Shown: positions 24,302 to 31,709, numbered from the stretch's first letter. The stretch: DNA of 42,243 nt from Bacteroidales bacterium UBA2295 (GCA_002345825.1 DDWD01000033.1:1-42243), one strand, 5' to 3'. Translations and numbers: made by a program. The notes: generated from the letters alone by a model not told the origin.

Positions 24302-24373
24302 GGTTGCTGAGCAGTTCGACAAGTGGTATACTGAGCAGTTCGACAAACTCACTGACCACCTGTCGAAGCAACC
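24302..24373 (+). repeat. REP-like element, 72 bp form, GGTTGCT stem (rearranged interior)
   Basis: Outer GGTTGCT/AGCAACC and TTCGACAAGTGGT/ACCACCTGTCGAA. The interior has GAGCAGTTCGACAAACTC, so it looks like a deeper nest that has lost about 23 bases. Confidence 0.8.
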
Positions 24374-24720
24374 TTTGGATGACTGGTGTCACGAGCAATC
24401 CTACCAGAGGACAGGCAGGTGAAATGTCAACGTCATTAGTCCCTACCAAGGGCAGGTAAAATGGCAGCATTGGGTTTGAAGCAAGTCACGAGTGACCTCG
24501 GCAAACCATTGCCAACTAACCCCTTGCCAACTGCCAACTTTAAGGTTGAGGGAAGACAGAAGTCTGAAGACCGAAGACCGAAGACCGAAGACCGAAGTCT
24601 GAAGACCGAAGTCAGAAGTCAGAAATGACGACGGTAAACCATTATTGCCAAATGCTTTTTGCGAACTGCCAACTTCAAGATTGTGAGAAGACGGTAAGAG
24701 ATAAGCGGTGAGCAATGGGC

Positions 24721-24768
24721 GGTTGCTGAGCAGTTCGACAAACTCACTGACCACCTGTCGAAGCAACC
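24721..24768 (+). repeat. REP-like element, 48 bp form, GGTTGCT stem
   Basis: GGTTGCT, GAGC, 23-base insert, CTGTCGA, AGCAACC: the 25-bp form plus exactly 23 bases. Confidence 0.87.
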
Positions 24769-24802
24769 TGAGCAAATTAAATGTAAGCGGTGAACGGTGA
24801 AC

Positions 24803-24896
24803 GGTTGCTGAGCAGTTCGACAAGTGGTATACTGAGCAGTTCGACAAGCTCACTGACCACTTGTCGAAGTACTCACTGACCACCTGCGATGCAACC
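24803..24896 (+). repeat. REP-like element, 94 bp doubly nested form, GGTTGCT stem
   Basis: The 72-bp arrangement with a further 23-base insert at GAGC/TTGTCGA of its innermost core. The right outer arm is decayed (CTGCGATGCAACC for CTGTCGAAGCAACC). Confidence 0.8.
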
Positions 24897-25157
24897 TTTG
24901 GATGATGGAATTGAGCGGTGGGCGACTCTGTCAGCGCTGGCAAGCCCTGCCAAGGATATGTAAACTCACAGGGGTGGTTGATTTACCACTTAGTAAACGC
25001 TGACAGTTTACCTGCCATTGGCAGGGTCTAGCGACGCTGTCAGGTTTACTAGGCAGGCAAATGCCAGCATATAAAATGATTGGATGATTGTGAGAGACGT
25101 GTTGCAGGTGCAAGATTAATCGCTATATTGTATTTTAAAACTTTCATACCATCCAAA

Positions 25158-26279
25158 ATGATTGATATAACCCAACTCCAAGACCTAATTGCAACAAGGC
25201 AAATTAGAAACCTAGACTTATCTCATTTAGATCTAAATGGAACCGATTTTTCGGGATGCACACTGCAAAATGTTGTGTTTGCCAACGAGACACAAGACGA
25301 TAAGGGGCTAAAAAACCTGACATTCGCTGGTGCCCAGCTAAACAACGTTTTCTTTGATCACGCCACGCTTAGCGGATGCAACTTTGATGGCGAAAAAACC
25401 AACCTTACTAGGGTTTCGTTCAAAAAAAGTACCCTGCACAAGTGCCGCTTCAGAAAAACCCAATTCCACTGGTGCGACTTTCGGTACGCCGAGATAAACT
25501 CCGCCACCTTCGAATCGGCCAAAATTAGCTGGTGCGACTTTTACAGAACCTTCTTTGTGGGCATAGTTATTTTCCGTAAGGCACTGATTGGTAACTCAAG
25601 CCTTTTTTACACCTATTTTGATGAGGGAGCCACCCTTCGGCTTGAAAATATTGAGGACTCCAAAATCCTACAGCAGGACAAGGATGCCTACCGTAAATTT
25701 CTTGTTGATTGGCCCAAGCTAGGGCCCGGCATCCGAAAAAACGAGCAGGGTGTTGAATCGGACTGGGATCCCACAGACTCTCTAAGAGCAAGGTATATGG
25801 ATGCCGAAGACATATACAAAACGCTCAATGGGCTATGGACAAGCAAGGGTTTTCTGGGCGATGCCAATTGGGCCTTTGTAAAGGGTAAAAAAATGGAACG
25901 CAAAAGGATGATCAACGAGCTGGTGTTCGGGCAAAAGTTACCATTTACAAAGGCTGTTAACCAATCAGCACTAATCTTCTGGAACTTCATTACCGACAAG
26001 CTCTTTGGCTATGGCGAGAGCATGAGCAAGATGATAACAACCTACGTGGTAACAATCTTTATCTTCGCATACATATACTACTCGTCGTCCGCAACCAACC
26101 TTCCCGATTACCTGTTGGCCCTAATTATTAGCCTAAAAAATATGGTGGCACAAACCTCCGATGAGGTGTCGGGTATTTCCCCTTTTCTCGATTTTCTGAA
26201 TATGGTTCAAACCACCATTGGTATCCTAATCACAGGTATCTTTGGATTTATACTCGGCAATAAGATAAGAAATCAGTAA
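25158..26279 (+). CDS. Pentapeptide-repeat protein fused to a 2TM channel-like domain
   Basis: A 373-residue protein from the ATG at 25158; an upstream frame from 25080 runs into repeat DNA and is rejected. Residues about 10-170 are pentapeptide repeats of A(D/N)LxX type (LDLSHLDLNGTDFSGCTLQN, WCDFRYAEINSATFESAKIS). A linker of about 110 residues follows, then a membrane helix (ITTYVVTIFIFAYIYY), a short re-entrant-like segment (LLALIISLKNMVAQTSDEVS) and a second helix (TTIGILITGIFGFILGN). This is the Ion_trans_2 layout, but the TVGYG potassium filter is missing, so conduction is uncertain. Both flanks are repeat mosaics. Confidence 0.8.
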   Translation: MIDITQLQDLIATRQIRNLDLSHLDLNGTDFSGCTLQNVVFANETQDDKGLKNLTFAGAQLNNVFFDHATLSGCNFDGEKTNLTRVSFKKSTLHKCRFRKTQFHWCDFRYAEINSATFESAKISWCDFYRTFFVGIVIFRKALIGNSSLFYTYFDEGATLRLENIEDSKILQQDKDAYRKFLVDWPKLGPGIRKNEQGVESDWDPTDSLRARYMDAEDIYKTLNGLWTSKGFLGDANWAFVKGKKMERKRMINELVFGQKLPFTKAVNQSALIFWNFITDKLFGYGESMSKMITTYVVTIFIFAYIYYSSSATNLPDYLLALIISLKNMVAQTSDEVSGISPFLDFLNMVQTTIGILITGIFGFILGNKIRNQ

Positions 26280-26448
26280 GCGGTGGGCGGTAATCAGTAG
26301 CCAGTAAACGGTAAGCAGTAAACGGTGAGTGACGGGTTGCTGGTTGCGACGGCAAACCAATGCCAACTGCCAACTTTAAGACTGAGAGAAGACAGTAAGC
26401 GGTGAGCGGTAAGCAGTAATCAGTAAGCGCTAAACGGTGAGTGACGGG

Positions 26449-26530
26449 TTGCTTGTCTCAACTTGTCTCGGGTCTCGTCATTATTTGACGAGATAACGAG
26501 GGGAGCCGACGCTTTTTGGAGGCTAACGAG
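26449..26530 (+). repeat. Partial CATAACGAG/GACGCTTTTTGG module
   Basis: Keeps TTGCTTGTCTCA, GAGATAACGAGGGGAGCCGA and CGCTTTTTGGAGGCTAACGA, but the 20-bp tandem part is replaced by a small TCTCGTCATTATTTGACGAG hairpin. Confidence 0.8.
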
Positions 26531-26564
26531 ATAAGCGGTGAGCAGTAATCGGTGAGCGATGGGC

Positions 26565-26589
26565 GGTTGCTGAGCCTGTCGAAGCAACC
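26565..26589 (+). repeat. REP-like hairpin, 25 bp form, GGTTGCT stem
   Basis: Fourth gap with this element; again followed by GAGCAAATTAAAT, here truncated. Confidence 0.87.
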
Positions 26590-27026
26590 TGAGCAAATTA
26601 AATCATCGCAAGATACGAGTTACGGGTACATATCGGTAGGCAGTGGGCGAACCTGTTAGCACTGGTAAGCCCTACCAAGGGCAGGTAAAATGGCAGCATC
26701 GGGTTTGAAGCAAGTCACGAGTGACCTCGGCAACCCATTGCCAACTGCTTTTTGCCAACTGCCAACTTTAAGGGTGATTGAATGATTGGATGATTGGATG
26801 ATTGAATGCCTGCCTGCCTCTGGCAGGATTGAGTTGCGGGTTACCGATTACCGATTACCGACCACCGACCACAAAACACTACGCCCTGTTATTGTGCTCT
26901 ATATTCACTTACTGTCGACTACAAACGAATGCTAAACGACTCTACCCGTTTATTAACCGAATCGCTTTTTGAGGAGAGCTTTACTTTGCATCATCAAACC
27001 AATTGTTCAACTCAAAATTTTAAGCC

Positions 27027-27368
27027 ATGGAAACAACAATTAACAAGGTAGAGATTCAAGGATTTCTTGGACGCGATGCAGAGGAGCGCACATTCGATAG
27101 CGGACGCTCGCTAATTACCCTAAACGTAGCCACCAACGAGAGCTACAAAAACGCCAAGGGTGAATGGATCACCAACACCACCTGGCACAACGTAACCCAC
27201 TGGCGCACCAAAAAAGACGAAGCCCTAATGGAAAGCTTAAAAAAAGGCGCACTGGTTTCTGTTGTGGGCAAGCTGAACACCCGTAAGTACACCGATAAGC
27301 AAGGGCAAGACAAGTACATTACCGAGGTAGTAGCCCAAAAAGTGGAGCTGGCAACCATTGAGGCATAG
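27027..27368 (+). CDS. ssb: Short single-stranded DNA-binding protein
   Basis: A 113-residue OB-fold protein: INKVEIQGFLGRDAEERTF, LITLNVATNESYKNAKGEW, TTWHNVTHWRTK, LKKGALVSVVGKLNTRKYTD and YITEVVAQKVEL follow the SSB pattern strand by strand. Standard bacterial SSB has a disordered tail ending in an acidic tip (DDDLPF-like) that recruits repair and replication proteins. This protein stops right after the OB fold (VELATIEA), so it is probably a secondary SSB paralogue. It is monocistronic, with a strong terminator 20 bases downstream. Confidence 0.93.
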   Translation: METTINKVEIQGFLGRDAEERTFDSGRSLITLNVATNESYKNAKGEWITNTTWHNVTHWRTKKDEALMESLKKGALVSVVGKLNTRKYTDKQGQDKYITEVVAQKVELATIEA

Positions 27369-27387
27369 CATCTCACTTAACTTAAAT

Positions 27388-27424
27388 ACAGCCCCCAAAG
27401 GAAGTTTTATCCTTTGGGGGCTGT
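27388..27424 (+). terminator. Intrinsic terminator after ssb
   Basis: A 14-bp perfect stem (ACAGCCCCCAAAGG / CCTTTGGGGGCTGT) with a 9-base loop, followed by GTCAATTTAAT. The stem is strong; the T-tract is weak. Confidence 0.8.
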
Positions 27425-27445
27425 GTCAATTTAATACCCATTCCA

Positions 27446-27477
27446 TTGACTTTGATTAGCAAATTATCTTACTTTTG
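27446..27477 (+). promoter_or_regulatory. Promoter of the desaturase gene
   Basis: TACTTTTG at 27470-27477 is a consensus -7 box; TTG at 27446-27448 is 21 bases upstream. The start codon is 45 bases downstream. Confidence 0.6.
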
Positions 27478-27521
27478 CTTGGTTACGATACATTCCATTT
27501 TAATTAATAGGCACAAAAGTT

Positions 27522-28511
27522 ATGATTACCGATAGCAAACCCGACAGCTCCTGGCCACAAATAGTAATGAGGTATAGCAAGCCTAGCAATTTAGCCAGCT
27601 GGTGGCAAGTTGTTAATACTGTTGTGCCATACGTTGCGCTATGGGTGCTTATGTATTACAGCCTTTCGGTATCGTACTGGTTAACACTACTGCTATCAAT
27701 TTTTGCTGCTGGTTTTCTGGTTAGGGCGTTTATCATTTTTCATGATTGTGGCCATGGCTCATTTTTTAAATCCGAAGGGATGAACCACTGGGTTGGAATT
27801 CCCCTGGGACTACTAGCATTTACCCCATACCACAGGTGGCACAAGGACCATAAGGAGCACCATGCCACGGTTGGCAACCTCGACAAGAGAGGAGTTGGCG
27901 ATGTACAAACCCTAACGGTAGCAGAGTATAAAAAGCTCACGAGGTGGGGAAAATTTAGGTATCGATTCTACAGGCACCCCATATTTCTGCTAGGAATTGC
28001 CCCGCTTCTGCTTTTTGTAATCCAATTTAGGCTACCCAAGTCGAATATGACAAAACGCGAGCACCTATATCTCCAACTATCGAACCTAGCCTTAATCGGG
28101 AGTGCAGGGCTAGTAATTTGGCTAATTGGTTGGAAGGCCTTTGTGCTAATTCAGCTACCCATTATTTACATTGCCTCTATACACGGGGTGTGGCTGTTCT
28201 ACGTGCAGCATCAGTATAAGGACGTTAAATGGGTTCGTGCCGAGGACTGGGACTATAAAACCATTGCGCTGGAGGGCAGCTCATTCTTCAAACTACCACG
28301 AGTTTTACAATGGTTTACGGGTAATATCGGTTTTCACCATATACACCACCTTGGCCCACGTATTCCTAACTACAAGCTGATGCAATGCTACAGGGAAAAT
28401 CCCATTTTTCAGAATACCAAGCCAATTACTTTCTTCTCTAGTTTGCAATCGCTTAGGCTTAGGCTGTGGGATGAGGAGAAGCAGCGTTTAGTTGGATTCG
28501 GGGAGGTGTAA
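27522..28511 (+). CDS. Fatty acid desaturase (membrane di-iron)
   Basis: A 329-residue membrane enzyme that introduces a double bond into acyl lipid chains with two irons held by histidine boxes. The boxes are HDCGH (residues 74-78), the HRWHKDHKEHH stretch (104-114, containing HxxHH) and FHHIHH near residue 275. Hydrophobic pairs flank them at about 30-70, 90-103 and 145-215. The late GFHHIHHLGPRIPNYKL block resembles acyl-lipid omega-6/delta-12 type desaturases, though regiospecificity cannot be fixed. It has its own promoter and no operon partner; a link to membrane fluidity or cold is inferred from the family and the nearby cold-shock gene. Confidence 0.92.
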   Translation: MITDSKPDSSWPQIVMRYSKPSNLASWWQVVNTVVPYVALWVLMYYSLSVSYWLTLLLSIFAAGFLVRAFIIFHDCGHGSFFKSEGMNHWVGIPLGLLAFTPYHRWHKDHKEHHATVGNLDKRGVGDVQTLTVAEYKKLTRWGKFRYRFYRHPIFLLGIAPLLLFVIQFRLPKSNMTKREHLYLQLSNLALIGSAGLVIWLIGWKAFVLIQLPIIYIASIHGVWLFYVQHQYKDVKWVRAEDWDYKTIALEGSSFFKLPRVLQWFTGNIGFHHIHHLGPRIPNYKLMQCYRENPIFQNTKPITFFSSLQSLRLRLWDEEKQRLVGFGEV

Positions 28512-28754
28512 TATATTCCAGTAAAAAAACACATCCGTCCCTTTGGTCGATGTAGTGTTAAGCTTGAGATTCTATTAGGTGTTGGGATTACATAGGACTC
28601 GATATCGGGGTAAGATGCACCACAACTTGTGTCGTGTACGTTAATTATTTGGGTACTTTAATTGCCCTGTTTTCAATAAAGATGGGGTTAGAATTAAATA
28701 CCTAATATCCAATGACTATATTTACGATAATAATAATTATACGACGCAAACACT

Positions 28755-29336
28755 ATGGAATTGAAAAACTTACTCATTAAACAAGCTATTTACATACCAA
28801 TACTGTATTTTGGAACAGTGATTATTGCAAGCCTATTTGCCCTTGACTATAGCCATATAGGGCAACACGCAAGCGAATTGGCTATAAACAAAAACAATAC
28901 TGCCGTAAACGTATTCAACACTGGAATATTCATTACAGGAATTTCAATTGTTTGTTTAGCGATTGGATTGTTATTGAAATTTGGAAGACAGCTACCCATT
29001 ACCTCGTTTCTAATATTTGTATTTGGAGTCACTTTCCTGTTTGGGGCGCTATATAAAATTGGCTCCCCTTGGCATGGGCTTTACGGGATAGGGCTTTCAA
29101 TTATGTTGCTTCCGTTTGCTTTTCTTTATGAGATAGGAAAGAAAAACATTAGTAGGGTTACAGAAATGGTTTCAATTATAACGGCCTTATTCATTTTTCT
29201 TTACTTCTGGGCAATGATAGCTAGGCTTGACCCCATTGAGCTAAGAGGATTAACGCAACGAATATTTGGTGTTTTTGTGTTCGGATTTATCTCATATTCA
29301 GCTTACATCCTTGATAAAGTAAAAGTCGAAGAATAA
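28755..29336 (+). CDS. DUF998-type six-helix membrane protein
   Basis: A 193-residue hydrophobic protein with six predicted helices, the first from about 9 to 27 and the last from 170 to 187. DYSHIGQHASELAI after the first helix and GSPWHGLYGIGLSIMLLPF in the middle fit the DUF998 family, which has no assigned function. Base composition is more AT-rich than its neighbours, so recent acquisition is possible but not shown. A TATATTTA box about 40 bases upstream may be its -7 element. The 240-bp gap upstream holds nothing else recognised. Confidence 0.75.
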   Translation: MELKNLLIKQAIYIPILYFGTVIIASLFALDYSHIGQHASELAINKNNTAVNVFNTGIFITGISIVCLAIGLLLKFGRQLPITSFLIFVFGVTFLFGALYKIGSPWHGLYGIGLSIMLLPFAFLYEIGKKNISRVTEMVSIITALFIFLYFWAMIARLDPIELRGLTQRIFGVFVFGFISYSAYILDKVKVEE

Positions 29337-29420
29337 ATTGATTCATAACAAGAGCCACAGCAAGCGGCCCTGCATTCTGCAGAGGCTGATAGGGTTCAGT
29401 AATCTGTAACGATTGAGCAC

Positions 29421-29449
29421 AAAAAAAAACGGGTTGTTAAACCCGTTTT
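29421..29449 (-). terminator. Intrinsic terminator overlapping the cold-shock gene stop codon
   Basis: Minus strand: AAAACGGGTT, loop TAAC, AACCCGTTTT, then more Ts. The TAA stop of the cold-shock gene (29437-29439) supplies three of the four loop bases. Confidence 0.88.
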
Positions 29450-29886
29450 ACGTTTATGGCATTTAGACCCTTGGGGCCTTTTTCTGTTTCGAATGTTACG
29501 TTATCGCCTTCCTGAATCTCTTCGGTTAAACCGTTCACGTGCACAAAGATGCTCTCCTGGGTATCCTTATCGCGGATAAAACCATAGCCTTTGGATGAGT
29601 TGAAAAAGGCCACTTTTCCTTTTCTAATAAGATCTTCGGGGTTAGGTGGAGCTTGGCGAGGCACAGCAATCTCAATGTCTTCCTTTTTTACTTTCTTCTT
29701 GTCCTTGGGATCGGGCGGAGTGTCGGTAATATTGCCAAACTCATCTACATACGCAATCATATCGTCAAAGCTGCCCTTGTCGGGGCTTGCCTTGCGTTCC
29801 TCTTTCTTTTGAAGCTTGTCCTTCTTTTTCTTCTGTCTTTTCTTCTCGTTTTCTCTTTTGTTAAATGATTCTTGTGATCTTCCCAT
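29437..29886 (-). CDS. Cold-shock domain protein with basic N-terminal extension
   Basis: A 149-residue protein. The C-terminal 63 residues are a cold-shock domain: GKVAFFNSSKGYGFIRDKDT contains RNP1-like KGYGFI and SIFVHVNG the RNP2-like FVHV, ending GPKGLNAINVKRV. The first 85 residues are highly charged: a lysine-rich helix (about 8-34, KRENEKKRQKKKKDKLQKKE) and a linker. The layout matches a common Bacteroidota cold-shock/RNA-binding protein; RNA chaperone activity is inferred from the domain. Its terminator starts inside its last codons. Confidence 0.93.
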   Translation of the reverse strand: MGRSQESFNKRENEKKRQKKKKDKLQKKEERKASPDKGSFDDMIAYVDEFGNITDTPPDPKDKKKVKKEDIEIAVPRQAPPNPEDLIRKGKVAFFNSSKGYGFIRDKDTQESIFVHVNGLTEEIQEGDNVTFETEKGPKGLNAINVKRV

Positions 29887-29920
29887 TGTCGATATTTAAT
29901 TTTTTGTAAAGATACGGAAT

Positions 29921-30091
29921 TTAATTTGGAATGCAATACCCTCCTATCCTGCTTAAAATCTTTTTGATAGGATATTTACGATCATAGTAAACTGAATACA
30001 TAGCCAGATATAATTTATGGTGTTTAATCATCGCAGGGTTACTTTTTGTAATGCCAATAGTCGTCACATAAGTAGAATTAGGCATAGCCAT
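29921..30091 (-). CDS. Possible small protein (56 aa), unknown
   Basis: An open frame of 56 residues (MAMPNSTYVTTIGITKSNPA ... SRIGGYCIPN), basic and rich in Y, K and I. It lies between the flavodoxin-like gene and the cold-shock gene on their strand, with a stop in frame 40 bases upstream of the ATG. It resembles nothing I know and could be a chance frame or a gene remnant. Confidence 0.25.
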   Translation of the reverse strand: MAMPNSTYVTTIGITKSNPAMIKHHKLYLAMYSVYYDRKYPIKKILSRIGGYCIPN

Positions 30092-30141
30092 TTTTTCTGT
30101 TGTAACATAAATATTAAGAACTGATTGGATTGTTTGTCAAA

Positions 30142-30741
30142 TCAATGCGTTAATAATGTTGTTGACCAGCGCCTTATGTCCTCCCAATCTCGAAAATCGC
30201 CCTCAGGGGCTTTTACCATTCGTTTGGCGGCAAAACGTGAGAATGGTTTAAGCTTGGCGTAGTCCATTTTACCGGCAAAATACCCCTCGGCAAATGGAGT
30301 AACAATTTCGCGCAAGGGGATCAAGTAATCTTTAACCTTCGCACGATTTTCTGGTGTATCCTCATGAAGGGTTAGACAGGCGATGAAATAGGCCGTTGGC
30401 TTATCTTGTAAAGCTTCCTTGTTGGTTTGTACAAATCTCTTGACCTCGGGGGTCACATTGCCCATACGTATGGCGCTGCCAATTACAATCGTTGAATAAT
30501 CTGAAAGATTCTCTACAGAACTTACGTGCATTAAGTCAACCACATAGCCCTGCTGCGAAACACAGAAAGATATGGAATCGGCAATATCGATGGTTGATCC
30601 GGCGCGGGTTGCGTAGGTAACAAGAACTCTACCTTTGCAACTAACTTCATCGCCATAGGTTTTGGTTGGCATTGGAATATGCCTTGAACCGCAAGCATAA
30701 AGCGAGATTGACATAATAAAAATGGCGGTGATTACTTTCAT
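30142..30741 (-). CDS. Flavodoxin-domain lipoprotein (HemG/Flavodoxin_5 family)
   Basis: A 199-residue protein with a lipoprotein-type start (VITAIFIMSISLYAC, lipid Cys17). A flavodoxin fold follows: FMN phosphate loop VLVTYATRAGSTIDIADSI, VIGSAIRMGNVTPEVKRFV and AYFIACLTLHEDTPENRAKV. It ends with the family's typical GDFRDWEDIRRWS. Relatives include HemG-type protoporphyrinogen dehydrogenase and general FMN redox proteins; oxidation of protoporphyrinogen is not established for this group. A lipid anchor on a flavodoxin is unusual. It lies downstream of the DUF6544 gene; a related cytosolic flavodoxin is 3 kb away. Confidence 0.85.
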   Translation of the reverse strand: MKVITAIFIMSISLYACGSRHIPMPTKTYGDEVSCKGRVLVTYATRAGSTIDIADSISFCVSQQGYVVDLMHVSSVENLSDYSTIVIGSAIRMGNVTPEVKRFVQTNKEALQDKPTAYFIACLTLHEDTPENRAKVKDYLIPLREIVTPFAEGYFAGKMDYAKLKPFSRFAAKRMVKAPEGDFRDWEDIRRWSTTLLTH

Positions 30742-30792
30742 GTTTAGGCTTTTTTGGTTTTCACTTCTTCATTCTGCTTAAATATTTCTTTC

Positions 30793-31581
30793 CTATTGAA
30801 ACCGAATCTCTTTAACCGTTCCTTTCCAGTACTCATAATCGCCCTGGGGAAGATTCCAGATGGCGGCAACCTCCTTGGCGATTCGTATATCTCCCTGCTG
30901 CTGGTAGCTTCGTATCTGGATGGTGTATGGCGTCAATTCATAGCCTCCTCCGGGTAATGAGTAGGGCCTTTCATTGGTGGTAAAGCGGATGTACTCGCCC
31001 AGCGCATTGAAATGGAAGGTTCCTCCAACATCAACATCTTTATGAATAAATCGGGCTTTTGCCGTGAACTCATCAATCGGCTCCCAATGGATATAGGGTT
31101 GGATAGCATACAGCGGAAGCAGCAAACTCTCGGCCAATAGCACAATGGCCCCGCCTTGAGCAATCTCCAAATCTTTCTGATCAAATATCTTAATCATCCT
31201 AGCCAGAGTACCAAGCATGTGTCCCTGTCCGTTGTGGTACTTATCCCTGCCCTCGAAAGGGATAACCCCCAACATATTTGCTCGCATATAGGCCAGACGT
31301 GAAGGTTCGCTTACGAAATTATGCTGATAGGTTTTTAGTCGCATCATCTTTTGGTTGGGCCTCATCCTGATATGGCTTTGGTCCCAAACAATCTGAGCAC
31401 AATCGGATTTGGGCTGCCCAATAAAACCACAATATCGAAAATACTTCTGGACCGGTTGGGGCAAGTGTTCTATATCATGCTCGGCAAACAGTTTTTGGAT
31501 ATACTCCGCGGTTAGCATAAACTGCTTAACCTCTTTAATATATAGCTTTTTGGGCGAAGGACACACGGTAAAATATGGCAT
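30793..31581 (-). CDS. DUF6544 family protein
   Basis: A 262-residue protein (or 241 if it starts at the ATG 31518). The segment EHLPQPVQKYFRYCGFIGQP near the start and DVGGTFHFNALGEYIRFTTN near residue 190 fit DUF6544, a beta-rich family without known function, often found near flavodoxins and small membrane proteins. VLLAESLLLPLYAI and the tail ATWNLPQGDYEYWKGTVKEI-like region agree. No signal peptide or membrane segment is visible. It lies between a flavodoxin-like gene and the remnant of another. Confidence 0.75.
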   Translation of the reverse strand: MPYFTVCPSPKKLYIKEVKQFMLTAEYIQKLFAEHDIEHLPQPVQKYFRYCGFIGQPKSDCAQIVWDQSHIRMRPNQKMMRLKTYQHNFVSEPSRLAYMRANMLGVIPFEGRDKYHNGQGHMLGTLARMIKIFDQKDLEIAQGGAIVLLAESLLLPLYAIQPYIHWEPIDEFTAKARFIHKDVDVGGTFHFNALGEYIRFTTNERPYSLPGGGYELTPYTIQIRSYQQQGDIRIAKEVAAIWNLPQGDYEYWKGTVKEIRFQ

Positions 31582-31619
31582 AATTGAAAGGGTTTGGCTG
31601 TAAATTTCAGATCTAAGGT

Positions 31620-31709
31620 TTATAAACCATTTAGCTCTTTCGGCAATTCGTCAACCTTTGTGTAATCAATTTTTGAGACGATCTGGTTCATCCCCAAAAC
31701 CTTCTGCAC
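31620..31709 (-). pseudogene. C-terminal fragment of a flavodoxin gene
   Basis: The minus strand encodes VQKVLGMNQIVSKIDYTKVD followed by ELPKELNGL and a TAA. This matches the C-terminus of the flavodoxin at 33622-34119 (VRKVSGIDQNVSKIDKVRVT) at 13 of about 22 positions. Upstream in frame there is a stop within 30 bases and no FMN-binding part before the next gene at 31797, so only the tail of a former third copy remains. Confidence 0.7.

Larger units (their letters stand above)
24124..25157. repeat. Intergenic repeat mosaic E (1.03 kb)
   Basis: Heptamer array (24195-24243), four REP-like elements (24243-24373 and 24721-24896), TTGCCAACTGCC modules near 24507 and 24645, a GAAGACC heptamer run (24549-24625) and CTGCCATTGGCAG and GCTGACAG palindromes (24930-25050). 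The blocks around 24243-24400 and 24709-24900 repeat the arrangement at 18313-18500. No CDS was seen. Confidence 0.85.
26280..27026. repeat. Intergenic repeat mosaic F
   Basis: GGTRRKC heptamers start directly after the pentapeptide-gene stop (26280-26330, 26398-26443). Then come a partial CATAACGAG module (26449-26530), one REP-like hairpin (26565-26589), TTGCCAACTGC modules, a GATTGGAT array (26776-26806) and inverted heptamers (26838-26872). From about 26880 the sequence is unique and forms the ssb leader. Confidence 0.85.

Noticed and set aside
24443..24943. Minus-strand frame of 166 residues
   Set aside because: Runs entirely through REP-like elements and heptamers of mosaic E; repeats of SEFVELLS and FDKWSVSLS reflect DNA repeats.
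16007..27026. CRISPR array
   Set aside because: The repeats lack the regular unit plus unique spacer pattern, and no cas gene is present.
28512..28754. RNA gene between the desaturase and DUF998 genes
   Set aside because: No cloverleaf, conserved stem or terminator pair was found; only a possible -7 box.
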